From Bin5 sp009843665 (GTDB taxonomy: Bacteria > Chloroflexota > Anaerolineae > Caldilineales > Caldilineaceae): DNA of 64,000 nt. The translations under genes were made by a program, and so were the position numbers. Within the stretch, counting starts at the first letter, position 1. Each line of letters begins with the position of its first letter. Positions 13,058 through 21,418 of this stretch are shown one piece after another. Below the pieces are notes generated by a model. That model searched no databases. It saw only the letters and a program-made list of their open reading frames with translations, and was not told where the DNA came from. The DNA is taken from positions 992,001 through 1,056,000 of the forward strand of contig OZ244818.1 in NCBI GenBank assembly GCA_965220285.1, given 5' to 3'.

Positions 13058-13082
13058 GTAGGGGCGCCCCTAGTGGGCGCCC
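13058..13082. repeat. Variant hairpin repeat with altered but paired stem
   Basis: GTAGGGGCGCCC then CTAGTGGGCGCCC has the same 25-bp length and layout as the array at 12609-12852. AGGC/GCCT in the stem is replaced by GCCC/GGGC, so pairing is kept. Confidence 0.6.
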
Positions 13083-13249
13083 GCCGCCGGATCCTGGTGC
13101 CTCTGAAATCAAGAGGAGATTGCCTTCACCCTGAGAAGCCAATTCGCTTGAAAACAGATTATACGATGGCGAAAGTACGCCGCCGCAAATCTATGAATTT
13201 CGCGTAATTCCTCTGCTCGTTTCCCTTTGGAGACAGTGAGGAAAGATGA

Positions 13250-13561
13250 TTGTGTGGTCACCCATGCAAACTCCAAGAAAAAAAGAAGGCAATAGGTAGG
13301 TATGTGCTTCCCTCACTGGGAGCAACTTTTGTTGCACTCCTTCCGTTCTTACCGTTTTTCGGAAGGCAACCGACTTCGATGACACTCACCGCCTATCTGA
13401 TCTGCCTGATTGCTGGGTCAACAATCATCTTTGTGTTAAGAAAAACTAAGTTCAGCATCCCTACCCAAATTGAACAAAACTGGAAATTTCTGGCAATAGG
13501 TTGGTGCATAGGTATTTCCATAGTTTACATCTGGGAAAGGCTATCTGCCGGAGGTGGTTGA
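13250..13561 (+). CDS. Possible small membrane protein
   Basis: A 103-residue frame with three hydrophobic segments: around YVLPSLGATFVALLPFLPFFG, TAYLICLIAGSTIIFVL and FLAIGWCIGISIVYIW. I do not recognise a family. The frame starts with a TTG at 13250 that has no good ribosome site. An ATG at 13246 preceded by GAGGAAAG is in a different frame and stops after 17 codons, just past an A-rich run (13270-13285). Either the start is TTG, or an indel in the A run separated a normal start from the body. Base composition is more AT-rich than the flanks, as expected for accessory DNA next to an insertion sequence. Confidence 0.35.
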   Translation: MCGHPCKLQEKKKAIGRYVLPSLGATFVALLPFLPFFGRQPTSMTLTAYLICLIAGSTIIFVLRKTKFSIPTQIEQNWKFLAIGWCIGISIVYIWERLSAGGG

Positions 13562-13693
13562 TCAAGGGCCAGTTCAACCTCTGCAATTTCATCGTTTCAG
13601 TGTGTCTTGCTTTGGACAAAGCCCCTATCTACTCATTGCCAAAAAAAGGAAAACCCCTCGACTTACCACTACTTATCACTACTTACCACTACT

Positions 13694-13701
13694 TATCACG
13701 A
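13694..13701. repeat. Target site duplication, left copy
   Basis: TATCACGA immediately outside the left inverted repeat; identical to 15160-15167. Confidence 0.9.
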
Positions 13702-15159
13702 GGGTGCATCCCAGATTTTTTGCGAGGCAGAAGGGAGGTAGACTGGAGGTAGGAGAAAAGTAGAGAAGAGAAAGAGGGGGATGAGGTGAAAAGAGAAGAG
13801 GCGAAGGCGAAGTTTATGCGTGGTGCGGAGGAGATGTTTGAGGCGATGTGGGATTGGGGGGAAGAGCATCCCGAAGCGAGTTTTGATGAGATTGCGGGCA
13901 AGTTGTCGCAAGAGCGGCGGGAGTTGATGGGAGAGATGCTGGGGGAGATGTTGTTGCAACATGGAGATGGGAGGTACGAGGAGGTGGAATGTGCGGAGTG
14001 TGGGCAGAAGACGAGATCGAATGGACGGCGCACGCGCACGGTACTCCATGCTGAAGGGCAAGTAGAGGTGAAGCGAACCCATCGCCGCTGTCCGGAATGT
14101 GGACAGGGGATTTTTCCCCCTGGACCGCCGTCTTCAGTTGATAGAGCAACGTAGTTGGTCACCGGGAACGCTAGCGCAAGCGTTGCGGATGGGCAGTGAG
14201 ATTCCCTTTGCGCGTGCGGCCAGGCAGTTTGAGGAATTGACGCATGTGCCCATTTCGAAGAACAGTCTGCAGCGGCTGGCGCAGGAGTATGGAGGGCGGT
14301 TGGTCGCGCAGCAAGCCCAAGAAGCGCAGGCCATGGTGCAGATACCGAGCAAAGAGACAGAGGTGGTCTGGCGCGAGCAGGTGGAGCCGGCGAGCGATGT
14401 GATGAACATTTCGATGGATGGTGCGATGGTCAATATCCGCGAGGAAGGTTGGAAAGAGGTGAAACTGGTTACCGTGTCCGCTGTACGCCATCAGCTGGAT
14501 GCGGAGACAGGCAAAGCGGTCGCCCATCTCAGCGACCATAGCTATCGGGCAGGACTGTGGGATGCCACCGAGTTCGGACAGCAGCAGTGGGCGGAAGCCT
14601 GTCGCCGCGGTGTGGAAAATGCCAACTATCTGAGCAGTGTCAATGACGGCGCAGCCTGGATCTGGAACATCGTGCGCATGTGCTATGGCAACTGCGTCGA
14701 AATCATCGACTGGTGGCACGCTGTCGAAAAGCTGTGGCTGATCGCACAACACCGATTCGACACCGAATCAGAAGAGGCGACTGCATGGGTCTCCGCCCAA
14801 AAACAACACCTGATTACAGGTCGCCTGCGCACTCTTCTGCGCCACATCCGCCTACTCTACCCAAGAGGACGTCCCCTACCTGACGACGTTCGTAACGCCA
14901 TTCTCTATCTCTTCCACAATCGCTGGCGTATGCGCTATCACCTCTTCCGCAAGGCAGGTTATCCCATCGGCAGTGGCACCGTCGAATCCGCCTGCAAACA
15001 TGTCGTCCAGCAGCGCCTCAAGCAATCTGGTATGCGCTGGTCTCGTCTAGGCGCTCAAACTATGCTCGCTCTGCGCTCTACACTACTTAGCCAGCACCAA
15101 CTCAACCCTCTTGCGCTCCTTGGCCTTACCTGACCCAGCAAACAATTTGGGATGCACCC
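13702..15159 (+). mobile_element. Complete ISKra4-like insertion sequence (1458 bp)
   Basis: Terminal inverted repeats of 26 bp lie at 13702-13727 and 15134-15159 and match at 22 of 26 positions, sharing GGGTGCATCCCA at the outer ends. A perfect 8-bp duplication, TATCACGA, flanks the element (13694-13701 and 15160-15167). The element carries one transposase coded in two overlapping frames. The perfect duplication argues for a recent insertion. The left flank is a run of CTTACCACTACTTATCACT-like repeats, and removing the element restores a continuous sequence, CTTATCACGACTCCCC. Confidence 0.9.
13786..15133 (+). CDS. ISKra4-family transposase, coded in two frames (+1 shift)
   Basis: The first frame (13786-14154, GTG start after AAAGAGGGGG) encodes about 120 residues with a helical region and two CxxC pairs (CAECGQK, CPECGQG), a zinc-finger-like domain. 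The second frame (through 15133) holds the body, including the N-I-S-M-D-G-A acidic-site segment, the D-W-W-H-A segment and the C-terminal IGSGTVESACKHVVQQR motif typical of the family. The protein joins smoothly if the ribosome skips one base at TTT-CCC-C near 14107-14117, giving CGQGIF then PLDRRLQL. Since the ends are intact, a programmed +1 frameshift is plausible; a disabling indel is the alternative. Confidence 0.8.
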
Positions 15160-15167
15160 TATCACGA
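15160..15167. repeat. Target site duplication, right copy
   Basis: TATCACGA directly outside the right inverted repeat, identical to 13694-13701. Confidence 0.9.
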
Positions 15168-15209
15168 CTCCCCCTTGCCAAACTCGTTCATTTGTGCTAT
15201 GATTAAGAC

Positions 15210-15755
15210 ATGACAGAATCTGCTTCTCCCAAACCCTGGGAACAACAACCCGATGAACCGCCCGAATGGTACGACCGCTTCCATACCTACCTCACCTTAG
15301 GGCCTTCCCGCTCCCTCACGGCTGCCTATCGCGCTTGGGCGGACAGCAAGGGTAACCCTTCTAAGACCGCTAGCAATCGGTACAACAAATGGAACTGGGT
15401 TGAACGCGCCCTGGCCTACGACCAGGCCACCCGCGAAGAAAAGGCTGCTTTCGAGGCCGCCCGTGAAGCCGAAGCCCGCGAACGACGCCTGCGCCGCCTG
15501 GAGAAAATCATCGAGGACTCCGCCGCCGCCCTGGATACCGCCGACCTGAAAAACCTTTCCCCACAGGAAGCCCGCGCCCTGCTCCCTTCTCTTCGCCTCC
15601 TCTTTTCCAGCGCTGTCGAACTCCAGCGCCGCGAACTGCAGTCTGCCCCTGCCTCCGACCACTTCCCCGCGGCCTCCGGCTGGCCGGAATTGGACCCGGA
15701 GATAGAGAAAATCCTCGACATGTACGCCGATGAAGAGTTAGGAGATAGTGAGTAA
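15210..15755 (+). CDS. Terminase-small-subunit-like protein, probable phage remnant
   Basis: A 181-residue, charged, soluble protein. The N-terminal half (W-Y-D-R-F...S-L-T-A-A-Y-R-A-W...W-N-W-V-E-R-A-x-x-Y-D) resembles the helix-turn-helix DNA-binding region of phage terminase small subunits. It is followed by a long alanine/arginine/glutamate-rich helix that could form a coiled coil, and an acidic tail. The likeness is by pattern only. No large terminase, portal or capsid gene follows, so it would be an isolated remnant or a domesticated gene. It begins 43 bp after the insertion sequence's target duplication. The gap that follows (15756-16035) has a GGCGCC-TGTG-GGCGCC hairpin at 15879-15894 and nothing else clear. 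Confidence 0.45.
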   Translation: MTESASPKPWEQQPDEPPEWYDRFHTYLTLGPSRSLTAAYRAWADSKGNPSKTASNRYNKWNWVERALAYDQATREEKAAFEAAREAEARERRLRRLEKIIEDSAAALDTADLKNLSPQEARALLPSLRLLFSSAVELQRRELQSAPASDHFPAASGWPELDPEIEKILDMYADEELGDSE

Positions 15756-16035
15756 ACTCCCCGGTCTCCAAAGAAGCGCGCCGCGCGCTCGCCCCGCCTC
15801 AACTTCGCCGCCCTCCCTCAGGACATTTGAATCAGATTGGGACATAGCCGCAGTAGGCATTTTGAGCCGGATTGAGGCGGCGCCTGTGGGCGCCCTTCCT
15901 GGTGTCTCCCGGCGAAAGTGTCTGAGGCCGTTTGCCAGGGGGCGATAGCGCATAGCAGTTGGGATAACGAGGATGAACTGGTAGAATTTAACGCACTTTA
16001 CATGTGATCGATGACGTGATTCAGCGCAAAAGGCT

Positions 16036-17745
16036 ATGACCAGACAAGAGCAGAGATCGGGCGGGTATACCGAGAATATCATCGTCGCGGAGACCGACCT
16101 GGCCCTCATTGACAGATATCGAAACGAGCCCGGTCCGCTCCTTCCCATCCTCCATGCCTTTCACAATCGTGACGGATTCATTTCACCCGCGGCAATCGAA
16201 GCCATCGGCAAGGAGCTGCGCATCCCCCTGGCCGACCTGTACGGCACGGTCACCTTCTATCACCACTTTGCCCGTGCTGAGGGCGGTCTGCAGCGACCGC
16301 GCGTCTGCACCGGGCCCGTCTGCCGTCAGCGCGGCGCGCTTGAAATTGTCCAGAGCCTCGACGGTGCCGAGGAAATGCCCTGCTCGGGCCGTTGCGACGA
16401 CCCCGTCCCGCTTCTGATCGGCCACGAAACCTTCGTGGTCAGCCCGCCGCTTCACACGATGCAACGGCGAATCTCCTCCCCCATGCCGGTGCCGAATCCG
16501 GGAGGGCGTGAAGAGTGCGTCTTCGCCGAGATCCGCCAACCGGAGCGGGACAGCCTGGACGGCTACCGGCGAAGCGGCGGCTACGACGCCCTGACCCAAG
16601 CCGTGCAAGGGCAGAGCCCGACCGGCGTGATCGACGTGCTCAAGGAGTCGAAGCTGGCCGGCCGCGGCGGCGCCGGATTCCCCACCGGCATGAAGTGGCA
16701 GTTCGTACGCGAGGCGCCGCGCGCGCCCAAGAGCATCGTATGCAACGCCGATGAAGGCGAACCCGGCTGCTTCAAGGACCGGGCGCTGATGGACCATGAC
16801 CCCTTTGCCGTGATCGAGGGCATGACCCTGGCCGGCTACGCCACCGGCGCCGACCGCGGCTTCCTCTATCTGCGCTACGAATACCCGGAAACCAATGCCC
16901 GCCTGGAAGAGGCCATCGAGGCCGCCGAAGAGGCAGGGCTTCTGGGAGAGGACATACTCGGCAGCGGCTTCACTTTCCGTCTCTATCTGCGGCGGGGCGC
17001 GGGCGCCTACATCTGCGGCGAGGAGGGCTCGCTTCTCAACAGCCTGGAGGGCAAACACCCTTTCCCCCGCAACCGCCCGCCCTTCCCAACCACGCACGGC
17101 TTCGACAACCTGCCCACCGCCGTCAACAATGTGGAAACCCTGTGCGCGGTGCCGCAGATCCTGCGGCGCGGCGCTGAATGGTATCAGAGCCTGGGACTGG
17201 GCGACCACGCCGGCACCAAGGTAATCAGCCTCTCCGGAGACGTGCAGCGTCCCGGCAACTACGAGGTGCCGTTCGGTCTGCCGCTGCGGACGTTGTTCTA
17301 CGACTGGGCCGGCGGCCCGCTGCCGGGGCGCTCATTTCAGGCCGCGACCATGGCCGGCCTGTCGGGCGGATTCCTGGCCGGGGACGCGCTGGAGACGGTC
17401 ACGCTCGACGAGCCCAGTGTCCGTGGGGCCGGCTCCATGCTGGGCGCGGGCGGGATAATTATCTTCGACGACAGCCGCGACATCGTGGATGCAGCCCGGC
17501 AGGCGATGGAGTTCTTTGCCCATGAGAGCTGCGGCAAATGCTTCCCCTGCCGCATTGGCACGCAACGCCTGCTCGAACGCCTGTCGGGAGACGGCCCCGG
17601 CGACCTTGATGATTGGCGGCGCGAGATCGGCGACATCGGCGAAGTCCTGGAGCTGAGCGCCTGCGGGCTGGGCATAGCCGCCGGCTTCGTCAGCGACAGT
17701 CTGCTGCGGAACTTCCCGGAGCAGGTGGCGGAGTTTCGAGGTTGA
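16036..17745 (+). CDS. NAD-dependent formate dehydrogenase, NuoE/NuoF-type diaphorase subunit
   Basis: A 569-residue flavo-Fe-S protein carrying electrons from formate dehydrogenase to NAD+. The N-terminal thioredoxin-like domain has [2Fe-2S] ligands C91, C96, C116 and C120, as in NuoE. The NuoF part follows: the GRGGAGFPTGMKW FMN/NAD site, the CNADEGEPGCFKDR segment, YICGEEGSLLNSLEGK, and the [4Fe-4S] motif ESCGKCFPCR near residues 497-506. A fused E-F subunit is usual for soluble FdsB-like and HndC-like enzymes. It heads the formate dehydrogenase locus. A bidirectional hydrogenase subunit is the alternative, but the neighbouring FdhA and FdhD favour formate. Confidence 0.85.
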   Translation: MTRQEQRSGGYTENIIVAETDLALIDRYRNEPGPLLPILHAFHNRDGFISPAAIEAIGKELRIPLADLYGTVTFYHHFARAEGGLQRPRVCTGPVCRQRGALEIVQSLDGAEEMPCSGRCDDPVPLLIGHETFVVSPPLHTMQRRISSPMPVPNPGGREECVFAEIRQPERDSLDGYRRSGGYDALTQAVQGQSPTGVIDVLKESKLAGRGGAGFPTGMKWQFVREAPRAPKSIVCNADEGEPGCFKDRALMDHDPFAVIEGMTLAGYATGADRGFLYLRYEYPETNARLEEAIEAAEEAGLLGEDILGSGFTFRLYLRRGAGAYICGEEGSLLNSLEGKHPFPRNRPPFPTTHGFDNLPTAVNNVETLCAVPQILRRGAEWYQSLGLGDHAGTKVISLSGDVQRPGNYEVPFGLPLRTLFYDWAGGPLPGRSFQAATMAGLSGGFLAGDALETVTLDEPSVRGAGSMLGAGGIIIFDDSRDIVDAARQAMEFFAHESCGKCFPCRIGTQRLLERLSGDGPGDLDDWRREIGDIGEVLELSACGLGIAAGFVSDSLLRNFPEQVAEFRG

Positions 17746-17767
17746 GCTAGGGTTGGCGGCGGCTGGA

Positions 17768-17995
17768 ATGCGTAAAATCCTTCATCATTTGCTCGAAAAA
17801 GTAGAACTGGTTGTCGATGGAGAAGGCCGGAGAAAGGCCGTGATAATCGATTACTCCATTTGGCAAGACCTCCTGGACTGGATTGAGGATATGGAAGACA
17901 GCGCTGAAATTGAATCTTCCCAAACGAGTGGAGAGGAAACAGTCCCTTGGGAGGAAGCCAAGGCGGAATTGCGCGCCAAGGGTATCAATGTGTGA
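17768..17995 (+). CDS. Orphan antitoxin-like small protein
   Basis: A 75-residue acidic protein with an N-terminal basic/hydrophobic segment (MRKILHHLLEKVELVV), an I-I-D-Y-S-I-W helix and the C-terminal P-W-E-E-A-K-A-E-L-R-A-K-G tail common in type II antitoxins. The ATG at 17768 is preferred over a TTG five codons upstream. Only 81 bp separate its stop from the next formate dehydrogenase gene, and that gap has no toxin. It sits between two subunits of one enzyme on the same strand, so it is either carried passively or a remnant of an inserted toxin-antitoxin module. Confidence 0.5.
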   Translation: MRKILHHLLEKVELVVDGEGRRKAVIIDYSIWQDLLDWIEDMEDSAEIESSQTSGEETVPWEEAKAELRAKGINV

Positions 17996-18076
17996 TGCTC
18001 AGTTCGAGCAGCAATATTTCTTAAGATCTACCAGATGACTTAAGCGAGATGAACGTCGAACGATGGGAAAGACTTT

Positions 18077-18772
18077 ATGCAGTCGGTGAATGAGTCGCAG
18101 CAGCAACCCACGCTGACACTTGACGGTGAAGAGTTTGTCTTCACGCCCGGCGAGACGGTCTATGAAGTGGCGACGCGGGCTGGGAAGTCCGTGCCGACGC
18201 TCTGCTATGACCCCCGACTGGAGGCCTTCGGCAGCTGCAGGCTGTGCGTAGTGGAGGTTGAAGGGCAGCGGGTGCCGGTGGCCTCATGTACGACGCGGGC
18301 GGAGGACGGCATGGAGGTAACGACAGCGTCCGCGAAGGTGGAAGAACTGCGGCGCACGCTGCTGGAGCTGGTTGCGTCCGAGAACCGCGAGGTAGCGGTG
18401 GACGCGCTGCGGGGCGTGGCTTCACAGGAGCTGGGCTCGCTCATCGACCGCTATGACGCCGGCCGCGGCCGCTTTACCGGCGCGCAGTCGGGCGCCAGCC
18501 GCCTGGACGACCCCAACCCATTCATCCTGCGCGACTACGACCTCTGTATCTCCTGCTACCGCTGTGTGCGCGTCTGCGCCGAGCAGGAAGGCGATTACGC
18601 CATCAGCGTCGCCAACCGCGGCTTCGCCACCCAGATCACGGTCGAGTTCGGCGGCCATCTGCAGGACTCGGCTTGCACCTTCTGCGGCCAGTGCGTGCAG
18701 ACCTGCCCGACCGGCGCACTGGCCGACAGGAAAGCACTGCGTTTCGCCGGCGACGGTTCATTGAACGGCTGA
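18077..18772 (+). CDS. Formate dehydrogenase Fe-S subunit (NuoG N-terminal-like)
   Basis: A 231-residue electron-transfer protein. The N-terminal [2Fe-2S] ferredoxin domain has cysteines in TLCYDPRLEAFGSCRLC and VASC. The C-terminal part carries two [4Fe-4S] motifs, CISCYRCVRVC and CTFCGQCVQTCPTG. In many NAD-dependent formate dehydrogenases this module is the N-terminus of the catalytic FdhA/FdsA chain; here it is a separate gene 59 bp upstream of fdhA. It would pass electrons from the molybdenum/tungsten site to the NuoEF-type subunit. The ATG at 18077 follows GGGAAAG at good spacing. Confidence 0.88.
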   Translation: MQSVNESQQQPTLTLDGEEFVFTPGETVYEVATRAGKSVPTLCYDPRLEAFGSCRLCVVEVEGQRVPVASCTTRAEDGMEVTTASAKVEELRRTLLELVASENREVAVDALRGVASQELGSLIDRYDAGRGRFTGAQSGASRLDDPNPFILRDYDLCISCYRCVRVCAEQEGDYAISVANRGFATQITVEFGGHLQDSACTFCGQCVQTCPTGALADRKALRFAGDGSLNG

Positions 18773-18784
18773 AGCTAATCCATA

Positions 18785-18801
18785 AGAGGCGTCGCGCCTC
18801 T
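18785..18801 (+). repeat. Hairpin between Fe-S subunit and fdhA
   Basis: AGAGGCG-TCG-CGCCTCT, a perfect 7-bp stem, lies between the Fe-S gene stop and the fdhA ribosome site. No T run follows, so it may be a repeat or mRNA-processing structure rather than a terminator. Confidence 0.45.
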
Positions 18802-18831
18802 ACACACTTTCCTTGTCAAAAGGACTCTTCG

Positions 18832-20910
18832 ATGAACGCTACCGACTCTGACACCAGGACAACCCGGACCATCTGCGGCTACTGCGGCGTCGGCTGCTCG
18901 CTGGACCTGGTGACCCGCGACAACCGCATCATCGCCGTGCATCCGGCCTTCGACGGGCCGGCCAACCAGGGTGCACTCTGCGTCAAAGGCCAGTTCGCCT
19001 ACGACTACGTCCATCACCCGGACCGGCTCACCCATCCGCTCGTGCGCGACGAGTCGGGCCAGCTGCAGCGGGCGACCTGGGACGAGGCGTTGCAGAGGGC
19101 GGCGCAGGGCTTCATGGACGTGGAGCAAAAGCATGGACGCCACGCCGTCTACGGTGTCGCCTCCGGCCGTACGCCCAGCGAAGCCAACTACATGATGCAG
19201 AAATTCATCCGCGTGGGGTTCGGCACAAACTATATCGACAACTGTAGCCGGGCTTGACACGCCCCCACAGTCGCCGGTCTGGCGGCAACAATCGGTCGGG
19301 GCGCCATGTCCAATCCGCTGGCGGACATGGAGAAGCCGGATGTAATCTTCTGCATCGGCACAAACATGACCGAGGCCCACCCGGTCGCAGCCACCCGCCT
19401 GAAGAAGGCGCTTGCACGCGGGGCCAGGATGATCGTGGCCGATCCGCGCCGCATCCGCCTGGCGGAGATGGCCGATCTTTATCTGCCAATCCGCGTGGGC
19501 AGCGATACCGCGCTGCTGCTTGGCATGGCCCACGTGATCGTGCGCGAGGGGCTGGCCGACAGCGAGTTTATCGCCACACGGACCGAGGGCTACGACGAGC
19601 TGGTCGATCATTTGCAGGAAAAGACGCCCGAGTGGGCCGAGAGCATCACCGGCGTACCCGCGGCCATGATCGAAGAGGCGGCTGTCCTTTACGGCTCAAG
19701 CGACAAGGCCGCCATCTACTATACTCTTGGCATCACCGAGCACATTTGCGGCGTTGAAAACGTGCAGAGCCTCTGCAACCTGGCGCTGCTGACCGGCAAC
19801 TTCGGGCGCGAGGGCACCGGCGTTAACCCGATGCGCGGGCAGAACAACATCCAGGGCGCCGGGGACAGCGGCGCGCTGCCCAACAACTACCCCGGCTTCC
19901 AACCGGTGGACGATGCCGCCAATCAGGCCAAATTCGAAAAGGCCTACGGGCGCAAGATGGACCTGGAAAAGGGCATCACCAAGGTGACGGCCCTAGACCA
20001 GTGCGGCGACAGGATCTTCGCCATGCTCATCGACGGCGAGAACACCGTCGTCTCCGACCCGGACCAGGAGCACTGCATCCATGCCCTGAAAAGCCTGGAG
20101 CATCTGGTGGTGATCGATATCTTTCTGACCGAGACCGCGGAGCTTGCCGACGTTGTCCTGCCGGCTACGTCGTGGGCGGAAACCGACGGCAACTTCGTCA
20201 ATACGGAGCGGCGCATCCAGCGCGTACGCAAGGCGGTCGAGCCACCGGGCGAGGCCAGGCCCGACTGGTGGATCATCGGTCGGATCGCCCAGCGCATGGG
20301 CATGAGCGGGATGGACTTCGACTCGCCGGTCCCGATATTCAATGAGCTTTGCGAACTGTCGCCGATTTACGCCGGCATCGACTGGGACCTGGCCGAGGGC
20401 GGCCAGTACCAGTGGCCGATCCCCTACCGTGGACACCCCGGCACGCCCCGCCTGCACGAAGGCGAGTTCATCAACGGTCGCGGCAAGTTCAGCTTCACCG
20501 ACTACCGCGATCCGGCGGAAACGATCGATGAGGCCTACCCGCTGTGGCTGACGACGGGGCGCCGGCTGGAGAGTTACCATACACGCACACAGACTGGAAG
20601 ATCGGAGGGCATAAACCAGCTGCTGCCCGAGGAGACGCTGGAGGTGCATCCGAGCGACGCCGCCCGCTACGGTCTCCACGACGGCGGCTGGGCCAGGATG
20701 AGCAGCCGCCGCGGGTCCGTGGACGTGAAAGTAGAGACGACGCGGCGCTCACCGCAGGGGACGGTATTCGCCAGCTTCTCCTTTGCCGAGGTGCCGATCA
20801 ACGTGCTGACCGGTTCGGGCTACGACCCGATTACACATACCGCGGAGCTGAAGGTCTGCCCGGTGCACGTGGAACCGATTGCGGAGGGTGCTAAGCTGGC
20901 GGCCGATTGA
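18832..20910 (+). CDS. fdhA: Formate dehydrogenase catalytic subunit, selenocysteine-containing
   Basis: A 692-residue molybdo/tungsto-bis-PGD enzyme oxidising formate to CO2. The N-terminal [4Fe-4S] motif ICGYCGVGC with a later C in ALCVKGQ is intact. At codon 142 there is an in-frame TGA (19255-19257) in the context NCSRA-U-HAPTVAG. This is exactly where selenocysteine or cysteine binds the metal in this family (E. coli FdhF U140-H141). Homology continues without a break after it, with the QNNIQGAGDSG segment and a C-terminal cofactor domain (TTGRRLESYHTRTQTGRS). The ATG at 18832 follows AAAGGA. A simple stop-to-stop gene call would split it in two. It needs SelA-D and tRNA-Sec from elsewhere in the genome. 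Confidence 0.93.
19255..19286 (+). promoter_or_regulatory. Bacterial SECIS element directing UGA to selenocysteine
   Basis: The UGA is 19255-19257. Exactly 18 nt later comes a hairpin: stem GTCGCC (19270-19275) and GGCGGC (19281-19286), six pairs with one T-G wobble, closing a GGTCT loop (19276-19280). E. coli fdhF has the same GGUCU apical loop 18 nt after its UGA, the SelB-binding form. Confidence 0.9.
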
Positions 20911-21022
20911 GTAGGTGAGTGACGGAATTCAGCTGGACCTCACGCTCTTTCATTCTCAGAAACTGCAAAATTGTCGTCTGCTACACATTTGCTGATTGGA
21001 CATACCAACGCGGGGTCATTCT

Positions 21023-21283
21023 ATGCGCACAGTCGGCGTCAGCGAGTTGAAGACCCACACTTCAGAAATCATTCGCAATGTTCGCGAGAATCGGATTAGC
21101 TTTACCATAACATTCCGAGGCAGGCCCGTTGGGGTTCTGCTTCCAATTGAGGAAGATGAAAAGGTTGTTCCAGGAAAGGATCAGGATTCCTGGTCTGAAT
21201 TAGAAAGACTGCGCGAAGAGTTTGCGAGAAGGCCTCGGCCTGAGAAATCCTTAACGGAGGCACTCACCGAGATGCGACGATAA
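21023..21283 (+). CDS. Orphan Phd/YefM-type antitoxin
   Basis: An 86-residue protein with the Phd/YefM N-terminal pattern: M-R-T-V-G-V-S-E-L-K-T-H-T-S-E-I-I, then I-S-F-T-I-T-x-R-G-R-P-V-G-V-L-L-P. This fold binds the operator DNA, and the C-terminal arginine/glutamate tail would bind a VapC-type or Doc-type toxin. The ATG at 21023 gives the normal N-terminus. No PIN-domain or Doc gene follows in the 135 bp before fdhD. It is the second toxin-less antitoxin inside the formate dehydrogenase locus. Confidence 0.75.
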   Translation: MRTVGVSELKTHTSEIIRNVRENRISFTITFRGRPVGVLLPIEEDEKVVPGKDQDSWSELERLREEFARRPRPEKSLTEALTEMRR

Positions 21284-21418
21284 TGTTGAAGGCATAGCAA
21301 TGGATCGAAGCAGGCGCGCTTTCGGACCCCCTTCCAATGACTCTGCTTGGCGGTGGGGATAGAGGAAGAGGCTCTCTCGGATCACTTCTCCCGCACTTGA
21401 ATGACTCGGTGAAATACG

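Noticed and set aside
19255..19257. TGA in fdhA as evidence of a pseudogene
   Set aside because: The position, flanking residues and SECIS hairpin all match selenocysteine insertion.
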